From assembly GCF_003481705.1 (NCBI RefSeq), contig NZ_QULN01000005.1, forward strand, positions 132,215 through 196,214: a DNA stretch of 64,000 nt, given 5' to 3'. The notes beneath the pieces are model-generated. The model worked only from the letters and a program-made list of their open reading frames with translations, was not told where the DNA came from and searched no databases. Shown here in pieces: positions 31,447 through 43,273 of the stretch. The stretch comes from Butyricicoccus sp. OM04-18BH (lineage in GTDB: Bacteria; Bacillota; Clostridia; Oscillospirales; Butyricicoccaceae). The position numbers and the translations under genes were made by a program. Numbering within the stretch: position 1 is the first letter of the stretch; each line of letters begins with the position of its first letter.

Positions 31447-34400
31447 TTACTTTTCCAGTTCGGTCCAGTCGCGGGTCTTGCGAAGCTTGGTCCACTTCTC
31501 GAACTTGTTCTCCTTGGTCTTGTAATAGTGGCTGTTGGTGGCCTCCTGTACCGCCAGATAGAACCACTGAGAAGCATCGGAATTATCCGGCCACTTGATC
31601 ATGCTGTCGAGCAGATCGCTGCTGTTCTCGGGCAGACGGTTGAGTACGCGGTTGACAAGCGTCATCGCCTCTGCGCGGGTGATATACTGGTTCGGACGGA
31701 ACGTACCATCCGGATAGCCGTTGATCCAGCCCTTGTTTGCGGCGATACCGATCTCATTCTTTGCCCAGTGAGATGCGATATCCGTGAACTTCGAGGACGT
31801 ATCCGTGTTCTTATCGTCGAAGCGAGCGGCGATTGCGGCAAATTCCGCACGGGTGATCGGCGCATTCGGCGCGAACGTGCCATCGTTATGGCCCTTCACA
31901 ATGCCCATCGAGGACAGCGTGGAGACAGCATGGTTAAACCACTGACCGCGCGTCACATCCGACAGGCTGTTGGACTGGGTGGAATTTGCGGTGCGGACTT
32001 CCTCGGTCAGCAGACGGAAGAAGATGGTTGCCACTTCTGCGCGGGTGATGTTGCCGTTCGGCTCAACGTTGCCGTTCGGGTAGCCGACGATGTAAGCATA
32101 ATGATCGTCACCGTTCAGACCGGTCGGTACATCATCCGGAATGGTAACGGTAGGCTTGCGGCCTCCGCCGCCACCGCCGCCGGAGGAGGATTTTTTCACG
32201 GTATAGGACACCGAAGGCTTCGGGAAGTCCAGAGGATTGAGCGGCGCACCGGCGCTGTTGATGGCGTTCAGAACGGCGCGCTTATTGGTGAACAGTGCCT
32301 TGTCGGCAGGAACATTCTTTTCGCCCTTCAGATCCTCCGTGCCGTAGGTGCCGGGGGCAGTTTCAGGCTTGGTCAGCTTGACGGTATAGGTCAGCTGAAC
32401 CGGCGCGAAGTTGGAGACGTTCTCGTTGATGGTCCAGACGAAGGCATCCGCAGTCGGATCGTACAGCACCTTGAAACGGCAGTTATTTTCACTCAGATTT
32501 TCGACATCATCACCGAAATAGGTCATGTTGCCGTTTGCCTTGGATTTCAGCTCCGTGCCGCCGACAGTCAGCTTCAGCGAGCCGGGAACAAAATCGAACG
32601 CATCGCCCATCTGGTCCTCCACCGTAGAGCCGGCGCTGACGGCGTAGAGGATGTCGTTCTGGATCTTGCCGAAGTCTACCGTTTGGCCATTGGCCAGGTA
32701 GCGCATAAAATCCGGACCCCAAAGATAGTCGGTCGGGCGTCCGTTAACAACTGCGTAGCAGTTGTATCCCGCCGCCTGTGCTTCCTGATAAACCTGATAG
32801 GTCAAATACAGAGCCTTATCAATGGAGTTCGCATAATTCTTAGAAGAATCATCCTCGGGAGTACATTCTGTTGCTGTTCCACCGTAAGGATATTCATATT
32901 TCGTGCCCTGAGCCTCAACCTGTTTACCAATCTCGGTCATCCGTGCAGACCAGCTAGCAGGAGGATTATTGCTGCCATATTTAGATTTCCAGTTGTCGGG
33001 GCCAGCCCAGTGTTTCCAGGCATCAGCAAAAAAACTCCATGCGGTAACAGTAGGCTCCGCATTATACATATAGGTAATACCATCACTTACGAAAATCAGG
33101 TATTTCCGATTTGCGGCAACTTCGGTATCCTCGTCCAGCAGCTGCTTGCCCGCAAGAAGTCCGGCGTGGGTGTTTGTTCCGCTTTCAATCGTTTGCTTGA
33201 TTGCGTTTTCAATGGTCTCGTAACCGGTAGCAAGATCTGTAAGCGGAGTTACGTTTGCCTGTTTATTGAAGATTACAACGCCGACCTTGACCTTTGCTTT
33301 CGTTTTTTCCGTCTGCTCTTTCAGCGCAGTAAGCATCTTCAGCGCCTGTTCTTCCATCTTTGCGCTCGTGGACTTATCCAGCACGAATACCACATCCGAT
33401 GCCAGCGCTTCCTCTGCACTCGGCAGAGACAGCGTCACATTGGAAGTCCAGGTGTTCGTATCCAGCGCCGTTGCGGTCTTGGATCGGGAAACGTTCCACT
33501 CAATGGGGTCGGTGCCGCCGGAGGAGTTTTTCGTAAAGGTCCAGACGCCGTGCAGCGTAAGGTCTGCGGTCAGCTGCTGCTCGCCGGTCAGAACCGTACC
33601 GTCATCCTTTTTCCAGCCGTTGAAAGAGAATGTACCGTTCACGCCGTCCTTCGAGCCGGACACGCTGGCCGGAACCTCTGCGACGGTGTAGCTGCTGCCG
33701 TTGACCAGCGTCTGCTTCGCCGGAGCGGTATAGCCTTCCGGCAGGTCGCCGGTAACATCATACGTCAGCGTGTACATCAGCGGATGCGCCGCCTTGAGCG
33801 TCAAAACGCCCTTCAGATCCGTGCGCTGCGTGTACGGAACCGCATAGATATCACCTTTTCCCGGATGCGCGTTCCAGCGTGCAGTTCCTTCGCCCATTTT
33901 ATCGCTGTCGATATACCAGTTGTCAACAGCATCACCGCAATCCAGTTTCCAGCTGTCAGCAGTTTCGCCTAACTGCACAGTGCAGCCTTCTGTGCCTACG
34001 CCAGTGGAATAAATGTCATCAGCCCGGACACTGGCATGGTTGTTGTAAATCGACGCCTGTTTCAGGTCAGCTTTGATACCATACGCAGAGGGATAGGAGT
34101 CAATATAAATACCGCCGCCCTGCTTTGCATGGTTGTCGGTTATCAGCACATCTCCCAGATTCAGAACGTCACGTACACCTGTTGCAATAGCAAGTTTTGC
34201 AGAATCATTTTTCTCTCCAATGTTGGCCTTCATATAGATGGCACCGCCATAGGTTTTAGCAGTATTACCGCTGATTGTACCTTTTTCGATGGTAACACCG
34301 CCGTAATTAGTTGCCCAAATTGCGCCACCTTCATAACCCGTTGTGGTGTTATTGGTGATAGTACCGTTCTTCATCAGAAAACGCGAACCATTACCGGTCA

Positions 34401-35217
34401 GATAAACTGCACCGCCGCGATAAGATGCCGTATTGCCGTCTATAATTGACTTGCCATCCATAATGAAAGTAGCAGTTACGCCTTTCCCACCATAGGCATT
34501 ATTAATTCCATCATGGAAAAGGGATGCACCTAAACCAACAGCACCACCGACAGACGCCGAGTTTCCGTTGAGTTTCGTGTCAACAATCTCACAAACGCAA
34601 TTATAGTATCCATCGTATGCCCAGCCCGACGCCAGATAAATAGCGCCGCCGCTAGCACCAGTAACCGTATTATCTCTGATTTCCGAGCCGGTAATCTTAA
34701 CATTTGCGGAACCACCGATATTTACACCGCCACCCGATGTAGCCGTATTCTTCTCGATGATGCAGTTTTCAATCTCAATATTACCTCTCTTGATGTCAAA
34801 ACCGCCGCCATTTGTTGCATGGCCGCCGGTGACAGTGCCGTTCTTGACGGTTACGTCCATATCTTTATCTTCGCCCGAAATGGAGACAACCGTTTTCTTG
34901 CCATCACCCGACAGCGTATACCCGCCGAGGTCAAGCGTCAGAGACCTGTTAATCTCGATATTTTCCGTAACATCATGGAGCATGACGATAGTGACATCGC
35001 TGTTTGCATCATAAATGTTTGCAGCATCAATCGCATCAGCAATAGTCGGATACTTGTTCTCACCGATCTTTGCAGCGTATGTCTGCCCTGCGGGCTGACC
35101 CTGACCTGTCGTATCCGGCGTATTTTCATCCGCTAACGCGAACGGAGACATTGCCAGCAGCATGGACGCCGCCAGTATACTGGCTAATAATCGCTTGTTC
35201 TTTCCTGTTTTCATCAT
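31447..35217 (-). CDS. Surface protein with beta-helix, vWA and C-terminal SLH domains
   Basis: A 1256-residue exported protein. Signal peptide 1-29 (ends PFALA). Residues about 50-430 form a right-handed parallel beta-helix (repeated NGTITNNTTTGYEGGAIW-like turns rich in GGAIY). A bacterial-repeat/InlB-like unit with FNGWKKDDGTVLTGEQQ follows (about 490-565). A vWA domain begins near 605 with DVVFVLDKSTSAK, holding an intact DxSxS MIDAS. A Gly-rich linker (about 1015) leads to three SLH domains (NITRAEVATIFFRLL, ITRAEFAAIAARF, ITRAEAMTLVNRVL). It is probably a cell-wall-bound adhesin. Two c-di-GMP-I riboswitches lie in its leader, so the second messenger controls its expression. The ribosome-binding site GGAGGG is directly after a hairpin. 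Confidence 0.88.
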   Translation of the reverse strand: MMKTGKNKRLLASILAASMLLAMSPFALADENTPDTTGQGQPAGQTYAAKIGENKYPTIADAIDAANIYDANSDVTIVMLHDVTENIEINRSLTLDLGGYTLSGDGKKTVVSISGEDKDMDVTVKNGTVTGGHATNGGGFDIKRGNIEIENCIIEKNTATSGGGVNIGGSANVKITGSEIRDNTVTGASGGAIYLASGWAYDGYYNCVCEIVDTKLNGNSASVGGAVGLGASLFHDGINNAYGGKGVTATFIMDGKSIIDGNTASYRGGAVYLTGNGSRFLMKNGTITNNTTTGYEGGAIWATNYGGVTIEKGTISGNTAKTYGGAIYMKANIGEKNDSAKLAIATGVRDVLNLGDVLITDNHAKQGGGIYIDSYPSAYGIKADLKQASIYNNHASVRADDIYSTGVGTEGCTVQLGETADSWKLDCGDAVDNWYIDSDKMGEGTARWNAHPGKGDIYAVPYTQRTDLKGVLTLKAAHPLMYTLTYDVTGDLPEGYTAPAKQTLVNGSSYTVAEVPASVSGSKDGVNGTFSFNGWKKDDGTVLTGEQQLTADLTLHGVWTFTKNSSGGTDPIEWNVSRSKTATALDTNTWTSNVTLSLPSAEEALASDVVFVLDKSTSAKMEEQALKMLTALKEQTEKTKAKVKVGVVIFNKQANVTPLTDLATGYETIENAIKQTIESGTNTHAGLLAGKQLLDEDTEVAANRKYLIFVSDGITYMYNAEPTVTAWSFFADAWKHWAGPDNWKSKYGSNNPPASWSARMTEIGKQVEAQGTKYEYPYGGTATECTPEDDSSKNYANSIDKALYLTYQVYQEAQAAGYNCYAVVNGRPTDYLWGPDFMRYLANGQTVDFGKIQNDILYAVSAGSTVEDQMGDAFDFVPGSLKLTVGGTELKSKANGNMTYFGDDVENLSENNCRFKVLYDPTADAFVWTINENVSNFAPVQLTYTVKLTKPETAPGTYGTEDLKGEKNVPADKALFTNKRAVLNAINSAGAPLNPLDFPKPSVSYTVKKSSSGGGGGGGRKPTVTIPDDVPTGLNGDDHYAYIVGYPNGNVEPNGNITRAEVATIFFRLLTEEVRTANSTQSNSLSDVTRGQWFNHAVSTLSSMGIVKGHNDGTFAPNAPITRAEFAAIAARFDDKNTDTSSKFTDIASHWAKNEIGIAANKGWINGYPDGTFRPNQYITRAEAMTLVNRVLNRLPENSSDLLDSMIKWPDNSDASQWFYLAVQEATNSHYYKTKENKFEKWTKLRKTRDWTELEK

Positions 35218-35264
35218 GAAAATCCCTCCTTCAGTAGCAATAGACTACTATGAAGAAGCTGCAT

Positions 35265-35350
35265 CAGGAAACCGGCTGCCATGCGGAAGACGGTCTTCCG
35301 TTTAGGCCCCTGGCTTTGCGAAACCGGCTTTCACCGATCGTGCCCTTGTC
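35265..35350 (-). ncRNA. Cyclic di-GMP-I riboswitch, proximal copy
   Basis: The minus strand contains CGCAAAGCCAGGGGCCTAAA, then CATGGCAGCCGG, the conserved GEMM-I core (CGCAAAGC, CCUAA, GGCAGCCGG) with both helices (GGAAGAC/GTCTTCC). It ends about 50 nt before the start of the surface gene. A hairpin (CTTCATAGTAG/CTACTGAAG) lies between it and the GGAGGG ribosome-binding site, a plausible expression platform. Confidence 0.88.
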
Positions 35351-35432
35351 TGTACAACTTACTCCTTAATGAGTAGCACAGATGATTGTGTTTTCCTTGG
35401 AACTGCTTCGGACAGTACAGAGACGATTCAGC

Positions 35433-35493
35433 TTCCAAATAAAATCCCCCCTTACAGTGCGCACAGCTCTGCAAGGAGGGTACAAAGTATCGT
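35433..35493 (-). terminator. Terminator-like hairpin between the two riboswitches
   Basis: After the distal aptamer the minus strand has CCCTCCTT pairing with AAGGGGGG, followed by ATTTTATTT. It could be the expression platform of the distal riboswitch. Confidence 0.6.
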
Positions 35494-35580
35494 CGGCAGC
35501 CGGCTGCCATGCGGAGGACAAGCTCCGTTTAGGCCCATCTGGCTTTGCGGCACCGGCTTTCACCGGCTGTGCCTTTATCT
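35494..35580 (-). ncRNA. Cyclic di-GMP-I riboswitch, distal copy
   Basis: The minus strand contains GCCGGTGAAAGCCGGTGCCG, CGCAAAGCCA, GGGCCTAAACGGA and CATGGCAGCCGGCTGCCG. It is very similar to the proximal copy (core segments nearly identical). Both lie in the same leader. The stretch 35581-35880 upstream has no other feature I recognise apart from the likely promoter region of the leader. Confidence 0.88.
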
Positions 35581-35897
35581 GTACCTGCACCCGTTCCCGA
35601 GAGTCATGCACAGATTTTCAGTTGAGGTCTGCTGTTTAAGACGATATGCGAAGGGCGCATACCGAACTTCGCTGCACGGACGGACAAAAAGTCCCGCGTC
35701 AGCGCTGTCTGGTCTTTCCTATCTAAAGTGTACCCCATTGCAGGCAGCTTTGTCAACCGTTTTTCCTGTAAAAGGAGGAAACTCCCGCAGCGCGCAGGCG
35801 GCGATGAATAAAGTTTACAAAAATTTTGTTTTTTCTCCTTTCAATCTCCTTTTAGATGGTATATACTTTCCCCATCACAGGAAAGGATAGAGAAACT

Positions 35898-36002
35898 ATG
35901 TTACACAGCAAAACAATGACGCAGGTCCTTAAGGCCTGCCCGGCAGAGGCGATCTGCTACCGGTACGGCTTCGGCAACGAAAAAACAAAGGAGAACTCAT
36001 AA
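35898..36002 (+). CDS. Small DUF1858-like protein or leader peptide
   Basis: ATG at 35898 with GAAAGGATAG upstream encodes 34 residues (MLHSKTMTQVLKACPAEAIC, then YRYGFGNEK). The pattern TMTQVLKACPAEAICYRYGF resembles the first helix region of DUF1858 domains (TVxEVLExxPExxxVLxRYGF), cut short. Its TAA directly abuts the ATG of the lipoprotein gene, so it may be a real short gene translationally coupled to it. A -10-like TATACT lies upstream at about 35863-35868. Confidence 0.5.
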   Translation: MLHSKTMTQVLKACPAEAICYRYGFGNEKTKENS

Positions 36003-36845
36003 ATGAATATCAAACGTGCAACCGCCCTTGCCCTCAGCCTGAGCCTGCTGCTGGGCGCCGCTGCGTGCGGCAAGTCCGGCTCTGAAGCTGCCGATACCGG
36101 CAGCAAGACCTCCGCGCAGCTGCTCGAGGAGGAAAACGCCATTCTCGGCGCACATCAGGAGCTGTGGGATCAGGTTTTCGCCTCCATGGACAAATCCTCT
36201 CCCGCAACGTCGAAAAACTACGGCGATGTCCTGCTGAGCGCGGTGGAGAACTGCAAGGACAAGCTCTCCGACGAGGATTATCAGACGCTGAAAAGCGATG
36301 CCGAGAGCATCCGCTCGATCGAAGAGCAGATCGCGGCCCTGCCCGCTGACGACAGCGCCGGCCAGAGCGAAACGGACGCGGCCAGTGCGTTTCCGGAGTT
36401 TACAGGCAAGGATCTCGACGGGAATGCGGTCGACAGCAGCCTGTTCGCGAACAACGCCTACACGGTCGTGAACTTCTGGTTCAGCGGCTGCAAGCCCTGT
36501 GTCGCTGAGCTGGGCGAGCTGGACAAGCTGAACCAGACCGCAAAGCAGCAGGGCGGCGAGGTGATCGGCATCAATACCGAAACGCTCGACGGCAACGCCG
36601 ATGCCATCGCCACCGCAAAGGATATCCTGCAAACCAAGGGCGCGACCTACCGCAATATCTATTTCGATTCCTCGAGCGACGCCGGCACGTTCGCCCTCGG
36701 CATCATGGCCTTCCCGACGACCTATGTGTTCGACCGGAACGGAAACGCAGTCGGCGAGCCGCTGCTCGGCGGCATCGACAACGCCGATAATCTGGCGCAG
36801 CTTCAGAAAAACATCGACGCCGCCCTCGCCGCCGATCAAAAATAA
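36003..36845 (+). CDS. TlpA-like thiol-disulfide lipoprotein
   Basis: A 280-residue lipoprotein. The signal peptide ends in a lipobox LGAAAC, so Cys22 would be lipidated and the protein held outside the membrane. Residues about 40-120 are a helical region (EEENAILGAHQELWDQVF). The C-terminal thioredoxin-like domain starts near 128 (FPEFTGKDLDGNAVDSSLF) and has the redox CxxC in NFWFSGCKPCVAELGEL, with the cis-Pro region IMAFPTTYVFDRNG. It is of the TlpA/ResA class that reduces or delivers electrons to extracytoplasmic thiols. It follows the 34-codon ORF without gap. No partner CcdA is adjacent. Confidence 0.9.
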   Translation: MNIKRATALALSLSLLLGAAACGKSGSEAADTGSKTSAQLLEEENAILGAHQELWDQVFASMDKSSPATSKNYGDVLLSAVENCKDKLSDEDYQTLKSDAESIRSIEEQIAALPADDSAGQSETDAASAFPEFTGKDLDGNAVDSSLFANNAYTVVNFWFSGCKPCVAELGELDKLNQTAKQQGGEVIGINTETLDGNADAIATAKDILQTKGATYRNIYFDSSSDAGTFALGIMAFPTTYVFDRNGNAVGEPLLGGIDNADNLAQLQKNIDAALAADQK

Positions 36846-36857
36846 GACAGAGCACAG

Positions 36858-36896
36858 TTAAGGCAACACCGCACAATTAAGCTCCGGTTGCCTTAA
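36858..36896. mobile_element. Miniature inverted-repeat element, 31 bp, copy 3
   Basis: A 31-bp unit GGCAACACCGCACAATTAAG...GGTTGCC (36862-36892) flanked by TTAA on both sides (36858-36861 and 36893-36896). Same left end as the element at 15935. Confidence 0.7.
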
Positions 36897-36897
36897 A

Positions 36898-36955
36898 GGG
36901 GCTGACTCAGGTGATTTCATGCAATCATTCCGAGTCAGCCCCTGCCTGTTTTTAT
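36898..36955 (+). terminator. Terminator of the TlpA-like gene
   Basis: GGGGCTGACTC pairs perfectly with GAGTCAGCCCC, with a T5 run at 36949-36953. Confidence 0.8.
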
Positions 36956-37008
36956 CGAAAAAGCGCCTGCTCCGATGTTCCATCTGATGACACCGGGGCA
37001 GGCGTTTG
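36956..37008 (-). terminator. Terminator of the ATP synthase operon
   Basis: On the minus strand CGCCTGCCCCG pairs with CGGAGCAGGCG and is followed by CTTTTTCG, just after atpC. Confidence 0.82.
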
Positions 37009-37016
37009 GAGAGAGG

Positions 37017-37414
37017 TCAGCGGGTCGCCTTCAGTCGTGCCATGGCACGAGCCAGCGCCGCCTTGGATAGATGATATTCGCGAATACTCTGCTTCTGGCG
37101 CAGGCGCTCCTCGGCGCGCTCGCGGGCGCGCTCGGCACGCTTGCGGTCGATCTCCTCGGGCCGCTCTGCGCTGGATACCAGCAGGATGACATAGTCCGGC
37201 ATGATCTCGGCAAAGCCGTCGCTGACGACCACCTCGTGCCGGACACCCTCGGCGTGAAACCGGACTGTACCCGGACGAAGTGCGGTAACGACCGGCTCAT
37301 GCCCCGGCTGCACACCGTATTCACCGTCGAGCGCAGGCATGACCAGACTGTCCGCCGGGCCGGTATAAAACTGACGGTCCGGCGTGATGATCTCCAGATA
37401 GAAGGTGTTTTCCA

Positions 37415-37415
<1 letters not shown>
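37017..37415 (-). CDS. atpC: ATP synthase epsilon subunit
   Basis: 132 residues. N-terminal beta-sandwich (FYLEIITPDRQFYTG, YGVQPGHEPVVTAL) and a C-terminal helical hairpin rich in Arg/Glu (RAERARERAEERLRQKQS) that can inhibit the enzyme. ATG at 37415 overlaps the atpD stop (TGATG). It is the last gene of the operon, as usual. Confidence 0.93.
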
Positions 37416-38830
<1,415 letters not shown>

Positions 38831-39771
38831 CTATGCGCGGCTGCCGTCCGCCAGAAAACGGACGGTTCGCGTCGGAATCGAACGGCGCGGCTGCGGCGTC
38901 TCTGTCGCGCTGCCCTGCGTGCCGCCGACGATCTCGGTGATCTCCTGCGTGATGGCGGACTGCCGTGCGCGGTTGTAATGCAGCGAAAGCGATTTGAGCA
39001 TATCACGCGCGTTGTCCGTCGCGGCATCCATAGCCGTCATGCGGGCATTCTGCTCGGCGCAGAACGACTCGACCAGCGCGCCGAACAGCTCGCCCTTGAC
39101 GTAGCCCGGCACCAGATGCTCGAGCACCCGGTCAGCCGAGGGCATATACTGCACCGTCTGATGATAGGGGCCGTTCTCGCCCGGACGCAGCTCCCACGGG
39201 AACGCATCGACGTCCAGCGGGAGCAGCTTCTGCACGCGCGGCTCGAGCCGCATGGGCGTTACCATTTCCGTGTAGATGACATAAACGTCATCGAGCCGGT
39301 CCTCGCGGAACAGGCGGATGAAAATATCCGCGATATCACGGGCGCGGGCGATCGTCGGGTCCTGCACCGTGAACATGAACTCGCCGTCCACGCGGATGTC
39401 GCGCTCGGCAAAGTAGGCGCGTCCCATCTGACCGATCAGGAACAGCGTGGGGTCGTCCTCCTGCGCCAGCTGCTCCTCGGCCAGCCGAAGGACATTGTGG
39501 TTGTACGCGCCGGCCAGACCCTTGTCGCCCGTGATCACGATATAGCCTGCCCTGCGGTGTTTCCGCTCGGGGCGCTTATCGAAGTAAATATGCTCGATCT
39601 CGGGAGAATGGTGCAGGATATCCGCGATCGTGGAGCTGATCTTCATAAAATACGGCTGCACGCTGTTCAGCTGCTGCCGCGCCCGGCGCAGCTTGGAGGA
39701 CGAGATCAGATACATCGCGTTCGTGATCTTGAGCGTCTGCTGCACGCTGTCAATACGGGTTCGGATCTCCT

Positions 39772-39784
<13 letters not shown>
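38831..39784 (-). CDS. atpG: ATP synthase gamma subunit
   Basis: 317 residues, slightly longer than typical (about 285-295). N-terminal [22 protein letters not shown] forms the coiled-coil axle; [19 protein letters not shown] is the central domain; the C-terminal helix carries [21 protein letters not shown] tail of about 25 extra residues follows ([18 protein letters not shown]). The start overlaps the end of atpA by 13 bases. Confidence 0.94.
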
Positions 39785-41280
<1,496 letters not shown>

Positions 41281-41293
41281 TGGTTTTCACCCC

Positions 41294-41800
41294 TTACAGG
41301 TCATGCGCCAGTGCGCGAAGCTGTCCGCGCACGCTTTTATCGTATGTTACGCCGTCGATCTCGGCTGTAAAGCCGCCGAGCAGCGTTTCGTCCGTCACAA
41401 TCTCGAACGTAACCGCGCGGTAGCCGTGCCGTGCGCACAGCAGGCGGGCCAGTGCGCCGAGCGACTGCTCCTCCGGCTCACGGGCGCTGCGGAATACACA
41501 CAGACCCTCGCCGTTTTCGCGCAGCTCGAGCAGACGGAACTGCCGGACGATCTCGGGCAGGAGCGCAAAGCGGTTTTTATCCGCCAGCAGCAGATAGAAA
41601 TGCCGCAGCGCTCCCCGCGCATAAAAATCGGGCAGCCGGGCCAGCACGGCCTTTTTCTCCCGTGCCGACACGGCGGGCGAGCACAGGGCGTCCCACAGCT
41701 CCGCGCAGCCGGTCAGGCAGTCGGCAGTGCGCCGCAGCTCGCTCAGCGTGCACCCGGCATGGCGCAGCGCCCCGGCATACTGTACGGCGGTCGAGCTCAT
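41294..41800 (-). CDS. atpH: ATP synthase delta subunit
   Basis: 168 residues, the usual size. N-terminal helical domain (AVQYAGALRHAGCTLSELRR) and a C-terminal region ending VTDETLLGGFTAEIDGVTYDKSVRGQL, in which the LLGGF-x-x-x-I-D motif is characteristic. Part of the peripheral stalk. The start overlaps the atpF stop by 4 bases. Confidence 0.93.
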   Translation of the reverse strand: MSSTAVQYAGALRHAGCTLSELRRTADCLTGCAELWDALCSPAVSAREKKAVLARLPDFYARGALRHFYLLLADKNRFALLPEIVRQFRLLELRENGEGLCVFRSAREPEEQSLGALARLLCARHGYRAVTFEIVTDETLLGGFTAEIDGVTYDKSVRGQLRALAHDL

Positions 41801-42288
41801 CGTGCGGCCTCCGTTTCTTCGCGCAGGAAATCGTCGATCATAACGCGGTCGGTGTCGCTGTCGAGCGTCTGCCGGGATACCTTTGCGGTGGTCAGCAGAA
41901 CGAGAGCGGCGAGCTCCTTTTTCGCCTCGCGGAGCATCTGCGCCCGCTCGGATGCACGGCGCTGCGCCGACTGCTCCTCCAGACGCTGCACGGCGGTGCG
42001 GGCCTCCGCGACCAAACGGTCGTATTCCTGCTGACCGCGTGCGCGGGCGTCCTCTATGATCTGCGCGGCCTCCGCCTTCGCAGAGGCGAGCTGCGCCGCA
42101 TGCGCGGTCTGCTGCTGCTCGGCCTCGGCCAGACGCCTGTCTGCCTGATCGAGCGTGTCCGATACCTCCTGTGCGCGGTCGTCCAGCATTCTGGTGATCG
42201 GCCCGAACAGGAATTTCTTCATCAGCACGAACAGGATCAGCAGGTCAACAAACACCCAGATGATCTGTGCATTTAGATTGAGGATCAT
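41797..42288 (-). CDS. atpF: ATP synthase b subunit
   Basis: 163 residues. One N-terminal transmembrane helix (IIWVFVDLLILFVLMKKFLF) followed by a long charged coiled coil (ARAEEQQQ-like, AEAEQQQTAHAAQLASAKAE). GGGGTGAG precedes the ATG. Forms the peripheral stalk linking a and delta. Confidence 0.94.
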   Translation of the reverse strand: MILNLNAQIIWVFVDLLILFVLMKKFLFGPITRMLDDRAQEVSDTLDQADRRLAEAEQQQTAHAAQLASAKAEAAQIIEDARARGQQEYDRLVAEARTAVQRLEEQSAQRRASERAQMLREAKKELAALVLLTTAKVSRQTLDSDTDRVMIDDFLREETEAAR

Positions 42289-42303
42289 TCGATCTCACCC
42301 CGA

Positions 42304-42519
42304 TCAATTCATGAAGATGAGCAGGATAGCGATCAGGAAGCCGTAGATGGCGGTTGCCTCTGCCAGCGCACAGCCGAGGATCAGGTTCTTGCTGATCTGG
42401 CCCGAGGCCTCCGGCTGACGGGCGATGGCCTCCGAGGATTTCGCGGTCGCGTAGCCGATACCGAGACCGGCGCCGATGCCGGTCAGAACTGCGATAGCCG
42501 CACCAATTGCAATACTCAT
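42304..42519 (-). CDS. atpE: ATP synthase c subunit, proton type
   Basis: 71 residues with two transmembrane helices. The ion-binding carboxylate is Glu54 in ALAEATAIYG. The residues that create a sodium site in Na+-ATPases are absent: position 21 is Ile (GLGIGY) where Na+ types have Gln, and Ala55 follows the Glu where Na+ types have Ser or Thr. This predicts proton coupling. Confidence 0.94.
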   Translation of the reverse strand: MSIAIGAAIAVLTGIGAGLGIGYATAKSSEAIARQPEASGQISKNLILGCALAEATAIYGFLIAILLIFMN

Positions 42520-42551
42520 TTTTTGTAGTCCTTTCTCAAATAAAACAGTGG

Positions 42552-43238
42552 TTACTCAAGCGATTCCGACAGGAAAAGCGTCGTCAGAAAGACGAATACG
42601 ACTGCCTGTAGCATGCCGTCGAACACATCGAAATACAGGCTCAGCGGGATGGGCACAACGACCGGAACGGCCATCTTGACCAGCTCCATAATGACGAAGC
42701 CGGCGAAGATGTTGCCGAACAGTCGCATGCAGAGCGACAGCGGCCGAATGCCGATCTCCATGATGTTGAGCGGCGTGACGACCGCGACCGGCTCGCTGAA
42801 CTTCTTCAGACCGCCGCGCAGACCGTGGAAGCGGAACTGCGCGCCGTAGATCAGCAGGGCGCTCATGATCGCCAGACCGGCGGTCACGTTCAGGTCCTTG
42901 GTCGGCGGGGTAACGCCGAACAGTCCGGCCATGTTCGCCAGCGCGAGATACAGACCGACCGTGCCGAGATACGGCGCGAACAGGCGCCAGTATTTGTCGC
43001 CCAGCGTGTCGCGGCAAAAGCCGTTGATGAAGCCCACCAGCATTTCAGCGGCCGCCTGCCGGCGTCCCGGCCGTTTTCGCAGCCCGTGCGTCAGCCAGAC
43101 GGCGAGCAGGGTCAGCACCGCTATGATGACCCAGCTTACCACGGCGGATTCCGGTACCGGTATCCCGCCAAACAGCGGAATCTCGAACGCAATGTGGGTT
43201 TGCAGCTCGGCATTCAATTCCGCTTTGATTTCTCCCAA
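42552..43238 (-). CDS. atpB: ATP synthase a subunit
   Basis: 228 residues with five to six membrane segments. The conserved stretch SLCMRLFGNIFAGFVIMELV contains the essential Arg facing the c-ring. Blocks FVGVTPPTKDLNVT-like (LFGVTPPTKDLNVTAGL) and PLNIMEIGIRPLSLC are typical. First gene of atpBEFHAGDC; there is no atpI. GAGGTGATG precedes the start. Confidence 0.95.
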   Translation of the reverse strand: MGEIKAELNAELQTHIAFEIPLFGGIPVPESAVVSWVIIAVLTLLAVWLTHGLRKRPGRRQAAAEMLVGFINGFCRDTLGDKYWRLFAPYLGTVGLYLALANMAGLFGVTPPTKDLNVTAGLAIMSALLIYGAQFRFHGLRGGLKKFSEPVAVVTPLNIMEIGIRPLSLCMRLFGNIFAGFVIMELVKMAVPVVVPIPLSLYFDVFDGMLQAVVFVFLTTLFLSESLE

Positions 43239-43273
43239 AGGGCATCACCTCGTTTGTTTTGCTTTGCGTTCCT

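Noticed and set aside
42304..42519. Sodium-type ATP synthase c subunit
   Set aside because: The Gln and Ser/Thr ligands next to the carboxylate are absent (Ile21, Ala55), so a proton type is predicted.
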